Below are positions 9,012 through 17,645 of a stretch of DNA of 64,000 nt, piece by piece (position 1 is the stretch's first letter; each line of letters starts with the position of its first letter). Source of the DNA: Nibrella saemangeumensis (lineage in GTDB: Bacteria > Bacteroidota > Bacteroidia > Cytophagales > Spirosomataceae). The notes below the pieces were generated by a model that searched no databases, was not told the DNA's origin, and was given only the letters and a program-made list of their open reading frames with translations. The DNA lies in contig NZ_BAABHD010000029.1 in the NCBI RefSeq assembly GCF_039541915.1, positions 248,001 to 312,000 on the forward strand, written 5' to 3'. A program made the translations under genes and the position numbers.

Positions 9012-9761
9012 ATGTCTTCATCCACCACCATAAAGCCTACCCCCATCGGCCGGAAGGGTCTCTGGATTGCCGCCACCGTACTGGTAAGCTGGTTTGCGAT
9101 GCTGGCTTTTTTGCTTCACTACCCGGTTAACTTTGCTGACCCGCTGGTTTATCTGTTTGTGCTGGTCCAGATGCACTTGTATACCGGCGTATTTATCACC
9201 GCCCACGACGCTATCCATGGTGTAGTGGCACCTAACCATAAGCGACTGAATTACTGGATCGGCTTCCTGTCGGCTACGCTCTTTGCCTTTAACAATTACA
9301 ATAAGCTGTCGCGCAAGCACCACCTGCACCATAAGCACTCAGCTACCGGCGACGACCCCGATTATCACGACGGCAACCCCAACTTTTTCGCCTGGTACTA
9401 CAGCTTCCTGAAAGAGTACATTTCAATTGGCCAGATTGTGCTGATGGCCGTTACCTACAACATCCTGAAGCTGTGGTTTCCGATGGAGAACCTGATTGTG
9501 TTCTGGATGATCCCGGCGGTACTCAGCACGTTTCAGTTGTTTTACTTCGGCACCTACCTGCCGCACCGGGGCGAGCACCATAACCCACCCCACAACGCTC
9601 GCAGTCAGCCGCTGAACCATACGGTTGCGTTCCTGACCTGCTACTTCTTCGGCTATCACCACGAACACCATGCCTATCCGTACCTGCCCTGGTGGCGACT
9701 GGCGAAGGCACGGGAGATCAATGAAGGTCTAGAGCAGGGTAGCCCAATGGTGAAAGCCTAA
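9012..9761 (+). CDS. crtW: beta-carotene ketolase, CrtW type (fatty acid desaturase superfamily)
   Basis: A 249-residue membrane di-iron enzyme. CrtW proteins introduce 4-keto groups into beta-ionone rings, for example in canthaxanthin, astaxanthin or flexixanthin-type pigments. The histidine motifs are in the right order: HDAIHG, KHHLHHKHSATGDDPDYHDG, FGTYLPHRGEHHNPPHNARS and GYHHEHHAYPYLPWWRL. The combination FGTxLPHR...HNARS and the ending YHHEHH..PWWRLP is characteristic of CrtW rather than of lipid desaturases. Four to five hydrophobic helices are visible. No other carotenoid genes (crtB, crtI, crtY, crtZ) lie nearby, so the enzyme is detached from its pathway cluster. It is divergent from the PafA-like gene. 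Confidence 0.88.
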   Translation: MSSSTTIKPTPIGRKGLWIAATVLVSWFAMLAFLLHYPVNFADPLVYLFVLVQMHLYTGVFITAHDAIHGVVAPNHKRLNYWIGFLSATLFAFNNYNKLSRKHHLHHKHSATGDDPDYHDGNPNFFAWYYSFLKEYISIGQIVLMAVTYNILKLWFPMENLIVFWMIPAVLSTFQLFYFGTYLPHRGEHHNPPHNARSQPLNHTVAFLTCYFFGYHHEHHAYPYLPWWRLAKAREINEGLEQGSPMVKA

Positions 9762-9873
9762 TTGATGAAGTGTTGGTGTGTTGACATTTCGTAACAGGTA
9801 TTTGGTATAGGGTTAAGTTGTGCGTTTGGTCCCAAAATCCGAACTTGCTCCCGTTCACGACCCATATGCTCTT

Positions 9874-11031
9874 ATGCCAGTCCTACCCCACATTTTCTAC
9901 TGTCCAGCCGGTTTTATTCAATCGAAGACGCGTTGCATCAAACTGTTTGTGGCGCTTCTTTTTTGTTTCGTGCAAGTTTCTTCTGCCTTTTCAGCTGAAC
10001 CACTCGCCGTAATTGCCTATTACTCGGCCGGACCCGAAAAAGTGGCGGACATTGACGCCCGTAAACTGACGCACATTATTTTCAGCTTCGGCCATCTGAA
10101 AGGCAACCGGTTTTCCATCGACAAAGCCAAAGACACTACCACCATCCAAAAGCTGGTTGCGCTGAAACAACAGAACCCCCGGCTCAAGGTCTTGCTGTCG
10201 CTGGGCGGCTGGGGCGGTTGTGCGCCCTGCTCCGAAGTCTTTGCGTCGGCCGACAACCGCAAAGCCTTCGCCCGCTCGGTTCGCGAAACGCTGGATTACT
10301 TTAAAGCCGACGGCCTTGATCTGGATTGGGAATATCCGGCGATTGAAGGACATCCGGGACATCGGTACGCGCCGGAAGATAAACCCAATTTTACCGAACT
10401 GGTGCGGGAACTGCGCCGGCAATTAGGCCGGAACCGAGAAGTAACCTTCGCGGCCGGTGGCTTCCAGAAGTTTCTGGACGAGGCCGTCGACTGGAAAGCC
10501 GTGATCCCCCTGGTCGACTACGTGAATCTGATGACCTATGACCTCGTCAATGGATACGCCACGGTAACCGGTCATCATACCCCCTTGTACTCGACCCCGC
10601 AGCAGCACGAATCGACTGATAACGCCGTACAGTCGCTGCTGAAGATGGGCGTTCCGGCCAATAAACTGGTAATTGGGGCCGCCTTTTATACCCGTACCTG
10701 GGAGGGGGTAGCGGCTGAAAACAATGGCCGGTATCAGAGCGGCAAATTTAAAGGCAGTGTCAATTACCGTAATCTGGAGAAAGAATATAACGCGGAAAAT
10801 GGCTTTAAGGCTTATTGGGACGATACGGCGCAGGCACCTTACCTCTACAATGCCGAAAAGCAGCTTTACGTCACCTTCGACGACCCACGGTCCATTGAGC
10901 TAAAAACGAAGTATGCCATGGAGAAAGGCCTGAAAGGAATTATGTTCTGGGAACTGTCGCTCGACAAGCCGGGCGGGCTGCTGGACACGATAGACCGGGT
11001 AAAACGGTCGGCGGTAGCGATTAAAAAGTAA
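9874..11031 (+). CDS. glycoside hydrolase family 18 chitinase (first of a tandem pair)
   Basis: A secreted GH18 enzyme of about 385 residues that cleaves beta-1,4 bonds of chitin or related N-acetylglucosamine polymers. The catalytic motif DGLDLDWE is intact. Supporting motifs are KVLLSLGGWGG (strand 3), NLMTYDL (strand 6) and GIMFWELSLD (strand 8). Start choice is uncertain. The frame opens at a GTG at 9820, but the ATG at 9874 brings the hydrophobic signal (CIKLFVALLFCFVQVSSAFSA) closer to the N-terminus. It has no chitin-binding module. The next gene is a paralogue on the same strand 112 bases away. Confidence 0.88.
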   Translation: MPVLPHIFYCPAGFIQSKTRCIKLFVALLFCFVQVSSAFSAEPLAVIAYYSAGPEKVADIDARKLTHIIFSFGHLKGNRFSIDKAKDTTTIQKLVALKQQNPRLKVLLSLGGWGGCAPCSEVFASADNRKAFARSVRETLDYFKADGLDLDWEYPAIEGHPGHRYAPEDKPNFTELVRELRRQLGRNREVTFAAGGFQKFLDEAVDWKAVIPLVDYVNLMTYDLVNGYATVTGHHTPLYSTPQQHESTDNAVQSLLKMGVPANKLVIGAAFYTRTWEGVAAENNGRYQSGKFKGSVNYRNLEKEYNAENGFKAYWDDTAQAPYLYNAEKQLYVTFDDPRSIELKTKYAMEKGLKGIMFWELSLDKPGGLLDTIDRVKRSAVAIKK

Positions 11032-11143
11032 TGGAAAGCCTCGTCCCTCTCCCCTTTTTCGATAAGTTTTTTTGATGCTGGCCAGCGTATCGTAGTTGAG
11101 TATAGACGAACAGACTGCCGTTTTACTCAACTACCGCAACGCT

Positions 11144-12244
11144 ATGAGGTACCACAGCGCTCTTGTAACTATTGCTGTTCTTATTGGCCTGGTTCTCCCC
11201 TACCCGGCTCATCCGGCCGAACCGATAACCGTGATCGGCTATTATGCCGGCTCGCCGGAGAAAGTCGCCACCATTGATGCCGGTAAACTGACCCACGTTA
11301 TTTACAGTTTTGGCCACCTGAGCGGTAATCGATTTTATATAGGCAAAGGCAAACCGACCCAAACGGTCAGAAACCTGGTTGCCCTAAAGAAGAAATATCC
11401 GAAGTTGAAGGTCATGCTTTCACTGGGTGGCTGGGGCGGCTGCGCCACCTGCTCCAAAGTATTTGCCTCTGCCGACAACCGCAAAGCCTTTGCGCGCTCC
11501 GTCCGGGAAGTGCTCGACGCTTTCAAAGCTGACGGCATCGACCTGGACTGGGAATATCCGGTAGTTAAAGGATACCCGGGGCATCCGTACGGCCCCGAAG
11601 ACAAGCCCAATTTTACAGAGTTGATCCGGGAGCTGCGCCGGGAGCTGGGGCCAAACCGGGAATTGAGTTTTGCCGCTGGAGCTTTCCAGAAATACCTCGA
11701 TGAAGCCGTAGACTGGAAAGCGGTTATGCCCTTGGTAAACCGGGTTAACCTGATGACGTACGACCTGGTGCATGGCAACTCACCCACCACGGGGCACCAT
11801 ACCGGCCTGTATTCAACACCCCTGCAGCATGAATCGACCGACAACGCGGTGCAGACACTGCTACGGCTGGGTATTCCGGCCAATAAACTGGTGATTGGGG
11901 CCGCCTTTTACACCCGGATTTGGGAGAATGTACCGGCCGGGTACAATGGCCGCTACCAGCCGGGTAAGTTTAAAAGTAGTACTGCCTACCGAAATGTGCA
12001 ACGCGATTTTGGTCCTCAAACTGGCTATAAGGCGTTCTGGGACGATACTGCCAAAGCTCCTTACTTCTACCATCCGTCCCGCAAACGATATGTGTCCTAC
12101 GACAACCCGCGCTCAGTGGAACTAAAAACGCAATATGCCATCCAGAAAGGCTTGAACGGCATTATGTTCTGGGCATTGCTGCACGATAAGCCAAATGGAT
12201 TGCTGGCGGTAATTGACCGGGTAAAGCGGTCGGGAAGGAAATAA
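11144..12244 (+). CDS. glycoside hydrolase family 18 chitinase (second of a tandem pair)
   Basis: A secreted 366-residue GH18 enzyme, closely similar to the gene just upstream along its whole mature length. The catalytic motif is DGIDLDWE, and KVMLSLGGWGG, NLMTYDL and GIMFWALLHD mark the same barrel strands. The start at 11144 gives a compact signal peptide (MRYHSALVTIAVLIGLVLPY, cleavage near HPAEP); an upstream in-frame start at 11096 would add a non-signal-like extension. WELSLDKPGG in the first copy is WALLHDKPNG here, a change at the end of strand 8 that may affect the substrate groove. A hairpin terminator follows. Confidence 0.9.
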   Translation: MRYHSALVTIAVLIGLVLPYPAHPAEPITVIGYYAGSPEKVATIDAGKLTHVIYSFGHLSGNRFYIGKGKPTQTVRNLVALKKKYPKLKVMLSLGGWGGCATCSKVFASADNRKAFARSVREVLDAFKADGIDLDWEYPVVKGYPGHPYGPEDKPNFTELIRELRRELGPNRELSFAAGAFQKYLDEAVDWKAVMPLVNRVNLMTYDLVHGNSPTTGHHTGLYSTPLQHESTDNAVQTLLRLGIPANKLVIGAAFYTRIWENVPAGYNGRYQPGKFKSSTAYRNVQRDFGPQTGYKAFWDDTAKAPYFYHPSRKRYVSYDNPRSVELKTQYAIQKGLNGIMFWALLHDKPNGLLAVIDRVKRSGRK

Positions 12245-12249
12245 CGGTG

Positions 12250-12280
12250 CTACAAAGACCGGGCTGCCCGGTCTTCGTAG
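12250..12280. terminator. hairpin terminator between chitinase and leucine operon
   Basis: AAGACCGGG (12255-12263) pairs with CCCGGTCTT (12267-12275). Past one mismatch, CTAC/GTAG extends the stem to 12250-12280. On the plus strand it is followed by TAGTCTTTTAA. It separates the convergent chitinase and synthase genes. Confidence 0.65.
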
Positions 12281-12287
12281 TAGTCTT

Positions 12288-13856
12288 TTAAACACTAACC
12301 TCAGCTGCGACCATAACCGGTTTGCTGGTTTCCGAGCTGATGGCCATCAGGTTCAGCATCTTCTGTGTTGCCTGAATGGCCGAAACCGTCTGGTCAGAAT
12401 CAAGACCTCGCGTTTTTACTTCTTTGTTATTAATGTTCCAGGTAATGATCGTTTCGCAGAGGGCATCGGTCTTTCCCCCTGGCGGAATCCGGACGGCGTA
12501 GTCGGTCAACATAGGCAACATGATCTGTTTGCGGGCGTAGATTCTCTTCAGGGCGTTCATAAAGGCATCGTACTGACCATCGCCCTGCGCGTTTTCCTCG
12601 AACACCTCTTCCCCTATTTTCACCTGTAACGTAGCCGACGGCCGCAGCCCTTTGGAATGGGTCAGCACGTAGTTCAGCACCACCACATTTTCTTCAAACG
12701 AACTGCTGTCCAGCACATCAGAGATGATATACGGCAAGTCTTCCCGCGTTACCATTTCTTTCCGGTCGCCCAGTTCGATAATGCGCTGCGTTACTTTTTT
12801 GAGATCGTCGGGGGAAAGCTTAATACCCAGGTCCTGAAGGTTTTTCTCAATATTAGCCTTACCCGAAGTTTTACCCAGAGCATACCGGCGCTTCCGTCCG
12901 AAACGCTCCGGCATCAAGTCATTGAAATATAGGTTGTTTTTGCTATCGCCATCGGCGTGGATACCCGCTGTTTGGGTAAAGACGTTTTCACCCACCACTG
13001 GCTTGTTCGCCGGAATCCGGAAGCCCGAGAACGTTTCGACGAGCTTGCTGACAGAATACAGAGACTTCTCCACCACCGATGTCCGCACATCCGGCATAAA
13101 GTCGTTCAGCGCGGCAATGGCCGATGCCAGTGGCGCATTGCCGGCCCGCTCACCCATACCATTGACCGTGAGGTGCAATCCCTGCGCCCCCGCCCGAACA
13201 GCTTCCATAACATTAGCAATGCTCAGATCGTAATCATTATGGGCGTGGAAATCAAAATGCGTGTTTGGGTAACGCTTAACAATGGAGCTGATGTAGTCGT
13301 AAGTCTCGCGGGGTGTCAGTATACCGAGGGTATCCGGAAGCAGGACCCGCTCGATCGGTTGCAGGGTTAGGAAGTCCAGAAACTGGAAGACGTAGTCGCG
13401 GGAGTTACGCATGCCGTTGCTCCAGTCTTCCAGGTAAACGTTACATTGAATCCCCTTCGAGCGCGCTAAGGCGATAACCTGTTCGATATCGTCGAAGTGC
13501 TCTTCGGGCGTCTTCTTGAGCTGGTGGGTCAGGTGGTTCAGGGAGCCTTTGGTGAGGAGGTTCATCACCCGGGCACCGGCCGCCAGCATCCAGTCGACCG
13601 AAGTATGGCCATCCACAAAGGTCAGCACCTCAATTTTATCCAGACACCCGTGCTCTTCGGCCCATTCGGTGATTTTCTTCACCGCCTGAAACTCGCCGTC
13701 CGATACTCTCGCCGAGGCAACCTCCAGCCGGTCTACCCGAACCTCCCGGAGCAGCAACTGCGCAATGGTCAGCTTTTCGGCAGAAGAGAAGGACACCCCG
13801 GAGGTTTGCTCACCATCCCGGAGTGTGGTGTCCATAATTTCAATGTAGCGTCTCAT
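12288..13856 (-). CDS. 2-isopropylmalate synthase / (R)-citramalate synthase family enzyme
   Basis: A 522-residue HMGL-like condensing enzyme with the catalytic barrel motifs DTTLRDGEQTSGV, FDFHAHNDYDL (metal-binding HxHND) and NGMGERAGNAPL, followed by the LeuA dimer regulatory domain (about 370-510). It condenses acetyl-CoA with 2-oxoisovalerate (leucine route) or with pyruvate (isoleucine route). Subfamily members in Bacteroidota are named both ways, and I cannot decide from sequence alone. The start is set at MRRYIEIMDTTLRDGE. The frame extends upstream to 13901 only because it reads through the GAGTGAAT repeat. Last gene of leuC-leuD-synthase. Confidence 0.9.
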   Translation of the reverse strand: MRRYIEIMDTTLRDGEQTSGVSFSSAEKLTIAQLLLREVRVDRLEVASARVSDGEFQAVKKITEWAEEHGCLDKIEVLTFVDGHTSVDWMLAAGARVMNLLTKGSLNHLTHQLKKTPEEHFDDIEQVIALARSKGIQCNVYLEDWSNGMRNSRDYVFQFLDFLTLQPIERVLLPDTLGILTPRETYDYISSIVKRYPNTHFDFHAHNDYDLSIANVMEAVRAGAQGLHLTVNGMGERAGNAPLASAIAALNDFMPDVRTSVVEKSLYSVSKLVETFSGFRIPANKPVVGENVFTQTAGIHADGDSKNNLYFNDLMPERFGRKRRYALGKTSGKANIEKNLQDLGIKLSPDDLKKVTQRIIELGDRKEMVTREDLPYIISDVLDSSSFEENVVVLNYVLTHSKGLRPSATLQVKIGEEVFEENAQGDGQYDAFMNALKRIYARKQIMLPMLTDYAVRIPPGGKTDALCETIITWNINNKEVKTRGLDSDQTVSAIQATQKMLNLMAISSETSKPVMVAAEVSV

Positions 13857-13860
13857 TTGA

Positions 13861-13975
13861 AATTGAGTGAATGAGTGATTGAGTGAATGAGTGGGGCACA
13901 CAGCCTAAAAAGTGGATAAAAGACCTATAATTTTTAAATGGTGAATCCACTCAATCACTCATTCACTCATTTCAT
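13861..13975. repeat. word-repeat inverted repeat filling the leuD-synthase gap
   Basis: Two arrays of GAGTGAAT/GAGTGATT words face each other. The 21-base arm 13865-13885 is perfectly complementary to 13948-13968, with a 62-base loop. One arm ends 9 bases before the synthase start (13856), the other ends 6 bases from the leuD stop (13975). In RNA the arms could form a long stem directly ahead of the start codon. Confidence 0.8.
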
Positions 13976-14571
13976 TAGTAAGGTCTGGCCGCTTCGAATT
14001 CGCTGATTTCGTCTTTCATGGCCTGGAGGAAGTCAATATCATCAAAGCCATTCATCAGGTTATGTTTCTTGTAGCCGTTCAGGACAAAAGACTCCTGTTC
14101 GCCGGTAGCCAGGATGGTAATCGTCTGCTCCGGCAGATTTACCTCCAGCTCCGTCTTTGGGTCAGCCTCTATGGCCCGAAAGATTTTGTCCAGAAACTCG
14201 GGCGTAACCGTTACCGGCAGAATACCGACGTTGATGGCGTTGTTCTTGAAAATATCGGCAAAAAAACTCGATACTACACAGCGGAAACCATAATCATAGA
14301 TCGCCCAGGCTGCGTGTTCCCGGCTCGACCCGCTCCCGAAGTTTTTACCACCCACCAGGATTTGACCGCTGTATATGGGATTGTTCAGTATAAAATCCTG
14401 TTTCGGCGTACCGTCGGTATTATAACGCCAGTCGCGAAACAGGTTATCGCCAAAGCCTTTTCGCTCGGTGGCTTTCAGGAATCGTGCCGGTATAATCTGA
14501 TCCGTATCAACATTTTCAATCGGCATCGGCACGGCCGTACTTCTTACTATGGTAAATTTATCGTAAGCCAT
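13975..14571 (-). CDS. leuD: 3-isopropylmalate dehydratase small subunit
   Basis: A 198-residue swivel subunit of isopropylmalate isomerase, working with LeuC to interconvert 2- and 3-isopropylmalate (or the citramalate analogues). Family signatures are NVDTDQIIPARFLK, GGKNFGSGSSREHAAWA (substrate-recognition loop) and FFADIFKNNAINVGILPV. Length is normal. It lies between leuC and the synthase on the same strand; both flanking gaps are occupied by inverted word repeats. Confidence 0.97.
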   Translation of the reverse strand: MAYDKFTIVRSTAVPMPIENVDTDQIIPARFLKATERKGFGDNLFRDWRYNTDGTPKQDFILNNPIYSGQILVGGKNFGSGSSREHAAWAIYDYGFRCVVSSFFADIFKNNAINVGILPVTVTPEFLDKIFRAIEADPKTELEVNLPEQTITILATGEQESFVLNGYKKHNLMNGFDDIDFLQAMKDEISEFEAARPY

Positions 14572-14579
14572 TTTTTATA

Positions 14580-14653
14580 TATTTCAGGTTCCAGGTTTCA
14601 GGTTCCAGGTTAGTGTATCAGTTTGCCAACTTAGAACCTGAAACTTGAAACAG
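14580..14653. repeat. word-repeat element filling the leuC-leuD gap
   Basis: A direct repeat of TTTCAGGTTCCAGG (14582-14610) is followed by oppositely oriented words AGAACCTGAAACTTGAAACAG-like (14633-14653). GTTTCAGGTTC is complementary to GAACCTGAAAC. The element starts 9 bases from the leuD start and ends one base from the leuC stop at 14655, so it fills the whole gap. CTTGAAACAG is shared with the birA hairpin. Confidence 0.7.
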
Positions 14654-14654
14654 A

Positions 14655-16055
14655 TTATAACAATTCTCTTGGGTCGGTGACAACACCGGTGACGGCTGCG
14701 GCTGCGGCTACCAGGGGGCTGGCCAGCAGCGTACGGGCACCGGGACCCTGGCGCCCTTCAAAGTTGCGGTTTGAGGTACTGACAGCGTATTTGCCAGCCG
14801 GAATCTTGTCGTCGTTCATGGCCAGACAGGCAGAGCAGCCCGGTTGACGCAGCTCAAAACCGGCTTCATTCAGAATATCCAGAATACCTTCTTCCTTAAT
14901 CTGGCTTTCGACAATATGCGAACCCGGCACCAGCCAGGCCGTTACGTTATCAGCTTTCTTACGACCTTTTACGATGGAGGCAAAGGCGCGGAAATCTTCA
15001 ATCCGGCCGTTGGTGCAGCTACCCAGGAATACGTAATCGATGGGTTTGCCCAGGATGGAATCGTTTTCGGAAAAGCCCATGTAGTTGAGGGCTTTGGCAT
15101 ACGAAGCGGCTCCGTCCAGCACCTGATCGGCGGTCGGGATCTGGCGGCTGATGCCAGTCCCCAGACCGGGGTTGGTGCCGTAGGTAATCTGGGGCTCAAT
15201 GTCGGCCGCGTCGTAGGTGTATTCCAGATCGAAAGTGGCACCTTCGTCCGTTTTAAGCGTCTCCCAGTAAGCCAGAGCTTTGTCCCAGGCCTCTCCTTTG
15301 GGGGCCATTTCGCGCCCGTTGAGGTAGTCAAACGTTTTTTCGTCGGGCGCAATCATACCGCCACGGGCCCCCATTTCGATGCTCATGTTGCAGACGGTCA
15401 TGCGGCCCTCCATGCTCATGTTCTCGAACACCTCACCGGCATACTCCACGAAATACCCCGTCGCACCACTGGCCGATATTTTGGATATAATGTAAAGCAC
15501 CACATCTTTCGGCACTACCCCACGCTGTAGTTTACCGTTAATGGTAATCCGCATTTTCTTCGGCTTAGACTGCATGATGCACTGCGACGACAGCACCATC
15601 TCCACCTCCGACGTACCGATACCGAAGGCAATGGCACCGAACGCACCGTGGGTGGACGTGTGCGAGTCACCACACACTATAGACATGCCCGGCAGGGTGA
15701 TCCCGTTTTCGGGGCCAATTACGTGCACAATACCATTTTTCTGATGTCCCAATCCCCAGTGCGAAATGCCGTGTTTGGCAGTGTTTCGCTCCAGCGCGGC
15801 AAGCTGATTCGCCGACAGTGGGTCTTCCACCGGTAAGTGCTGATTTATGGTCGGGGTGTTATGGTCGGCGGTAGCGAAGGTGCGCTCCGGAAACATCACC
15901 TGCAGACCCCGGGTTTCCAGCCCCAGAAATGCAACCGGGCTGGTTACTTCATGAATAAAATGACGGTCGATGAATACGACATCCGGACCGTCATTGATTT
16001 TGCGAACCACGTGGGCATCCCAAACTTTGTCAAATAAAGTGGAGGATTGAGACAT
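14655..16055 (-). CDS. leuC: 3-isopropylmalate dehydratase large subunit
   Basis: A 466-residue aconitase-family subunit carrying the [4Fe-4S] cluster. Cluster cysteines are visible in VFLGSCTNGR and in QPGCSACLAMN. SIVCGDSHTSTHGAFG, GIGTSEVEMVL and TSNRNFEGRQGPGARTLLASP are diagnostic. The start MSQSSTLFDKVWDAH at 16055 is preferred over the upstream in-frame ATG at 16106, because it aligns with the family and the extra 17 residues look unlike any LeuC. First gene of the leuC-leuD-synthase operon. Confidence 0.97.
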   Translation of the reverse strand: MSQSSTLFDKVWDAHVVRKINDGPDVVFIDRHFIHEVTSPVAFLGLETRGLQVMFPERTFATADHNTPTINQHLPVEDPLSANQLAALERNTAKHGISHWGLGHQKNGIVHVIGPENGITLPGMSIVCGDSHTSTHGAFGAIAFGIGTSEVEMVLSSQCIMQSKPKKMRITINGKLQRGVVPKDVVLYIISKISASGATGYFVEYAGEVFENMSMEGRMTVCNMSIEMGARGGMIAPDEKTFDYLNGREMAPKGEAWDKALAYWETLKTDEGATFDLEYTYDAADIEPQITYGTNPGLGTGISRQIPTADQVLDGAASYAKALNYMGFSENDSILGKPIDYVFLGSCTNGRIEDFRAFASIVKGRKKADNVTAWLVPGSHIVESQIKEEGILDILNEAGFELRQPGCSACLAMNDDKIPAGKYAVSTSNRNFEGRQGPGARTLLASPLVAAAAAVTGVVTDPRELL

Positions 16056-16250
16056 AAAAACTCTTGTTAATAACGACAACTGGAAAATTTTACAAAAATC
16101 ATACAAAAAAGCCGTAAAGAATAGAAATATACCCCAATTCTTTCGAGTATAGGGCCATAATTCGTAAAATTTGGCTGATGTATCGGATGAAGTGAAGGAG
16201 GGCAGAAAACCCTGGATTACCCTATCGAAAGAGTAGACTGCAAAGTTAAC

Positions 16251-17198
16251 TTAATGAATTGATTTTTCAGCCAGTTCACGCACTGAAAGTTGCAGGTAAG
16301 CCAGTAGCGGCTCCAAAAACGGGGTTATTCCTTTATATTCAAGCATAGCCGGCGGGGTTGTACTCACTACCTGCCCTATACGCAGCGCCCGTTCAGGGTC
16401 GGCGGCTTCGTTGTCCAGGCGGTTCTGATAGGTGTGAATACCGAACAAAATCGCACCCGATTGCGGCAATCGGGTCAGCGTTTGCCGCTCAATACGGACG
16501 AATAGGTGCTGCCCGATGTTGGTTGGCGTAAGGTTCGGGAGCAGTTCGGCCAGTTGTTGGTTCAGGTCAGCCGTATGGCGGCTGGTCAGGTCTAACTGGT
16601 CGGTTAGTTTAAGGCTCCAGTTCAATCGCCACACCGGCCGACCGGCGGGCAGACGTTCCATGAATTTCTGGGCGGCCTGCATCATGGGTTTTACAATAGA
16701 GCTGACCGGCCCGTGCAAATTCCAGAACGACAGGCTCAGCTTCTCGTCCAGGCTCCAGCCATTGCCGAAGCACAGTTGGCCGGCTACCAGGTGGGGTTCA
16801 TCACCGGCCAGCAGCAGCAAATCTTCCTGCACCTGTCGCCCAGCCCAGTCAAGCGGCTCAAGGGGTAACGAAGCAGCATCACCGAACGTAAAAACTACTT
16901 CTTCGTTCAGCAGGCGGTTCTGCCAGTGCCAGTGGTGGCCGGGCCTGGTCAGGCAAAAATGCTCAGGGTTGTGCTGCACCAGACTTTCGAGTACCATTGC
17001 CAGTACTTCCCATTGAGCGGTCTGATAGCCGGGCAGCGACTGATAGTAGTATTGAGGAAACTCCGTAAGAAGCCGGCGTTTTAACTGCACTTCATGGCCG
17101 TAATGCTCATCGGCTTCTATCAACGGGTCAGTCGGAAGTAGCAACATCGTGCCCATTTTATCGTTGAATTGCTGCTGAAAGGGAAAATACCGGAGCAT
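16251..17198 (-). CDS. DUF3445 family protein (heme-dependent oxidative N-demethylase-like)
   Basis: A 315-residue protein of the DUF3445 family, related to the alpha subunit of the heme-dependent oxidative N-demethylase of methylated amines. Recognised from the N-terminal YFPFQ..DKMGTMLL, the central LTRPGHHWHWQNRLL-like region, LVAGQLCFGNGWSLDEKL and FVRIERQTLTRLPQSGAILFGIHTY. The last two are strongly conserved in the family and form the heme-binding PAS-like core. Substrate in this organism is unknown. No amine-oxidising partner subunits are nearby. Confidence 0.72.
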   Translation of the reverse strand: MLRYFPFQQQFNDKMGTMLLLPTDPLIEADEHYGHEVQLKRRLLTEFPQYYYQSLPGYQTAQWEVLAMVLESLVQHNPEHFCLTRPGHHWHWQNRLLNEEVVFTFGDAASLPLEPLDWAGRQVQEDLLLLAGDEPHLVAGQLCFGNGWSLDEKLSLSFWNLHGPVSSIVKPMMQAAQKFMERLPAGRPVWRLNWSLKLTDQLDLTSRHTADLNQQLAELLPNLTPTNIGQHLFVRIERQTLTRLPQSGAILFGIHTYQNRLDNEAADPERALRIGQVVSTTPPAMLEYKGITPFLEPLLAYLQLSVRELAEKSIH

Positions 17199-17231
17199 GC
17201 CGTAAAGGTACCGAAGGATAATGAGGTATAC

Positions 17232-17531
17232 CTATCCTCGTTTAGCTATTTTGTTCAGGCTGATGGCGCTTTGTCGGGAACACTTAAACCGAAGCATATC
17301 AGCCTGTGCCTTATAGCCGTGTTTAACGCCTACCCCCGACGATACCCGTTTGCGCCACCGTTTAAAACCGGAGTTGGTCAGCTCTTTACGCATAAGTTTC
17401 TCCACCTCACCCTGCGACAGGCCAAACTGGGATTTAATGGCGTCAAACGGTGTTCTGTCTTCCCAGGCCATTTCAATAATTCTATCTTTCTCGATGTCGC
17501 TAAAGGCTCTCAAGGCTGTATCGTTTGTCAA
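17232..17531 (-). CDS. DUF2805 / TIGR03643 family small protein
   Basis: A 99-residue basic protein matching what I recall of the TIGR03643 family. The conserved core is RIIEMAWEDRTPFDAIKSQFGLSQGEVEKLMRKE, which reads as a helix-turn-helix-like fold, then FKRWRKRV. It may bind nucleic acid but its function is not known. The C-terminal 25 residues are basic. It is a single gene on the minus strand between the DUF3445 gene and cysN. Confidence 0.75.
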   Translation of the reverse strand: MTNDTALRAFSDIEKDRIIEMAWEDRTPFDAIKSQFGLSQGEVEKLMRKELTNSGFKRWRKRVSSGVGVKHGYKAQADMLRFKCSRQSAISLNKIAKRG

Positions 17532-17587
17532 TATAGGCAGTACAGCGAGTTTAACGGCTTTGTTTGGTAAACAGTAAGGCGTGTTAC

Positions 17588-17627
17588 AAAAAAACAGCGT
17601 TATACCGCCAAAAACGATATAACGCTG
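17588..17627 (-). terminator. intrinsic terminator of the cysH-cysD-cysN operon
   Basis: CAGCGTTATA (17595-17604) pairs with TATAACGCTG (17618-17627), and on the minus strand a run of seven T follows (17588-17594). It starts about 19 bases past the cysN stop. Confidence 0.88.
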
Positions 17628-17645
17628 CCGGAATAATCGTTAAAA

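Noticed and set aside
13861..13975. CRISPR-like appearance of the repeated GAGTGAAT words (also near 19813 and 45840)
   Set aside because: The units are 7-8 bases, vary in sequence, have no regular spacers, and the region is shorter than 120 bases. No cas genes are in the window.
14844..15530. 228-residue plus-strand frame antisense to leuC
   Set aside because: No family match, whereas leuC on the other strand has all cluster cysteines. High-GC third positions produce such long shadows.
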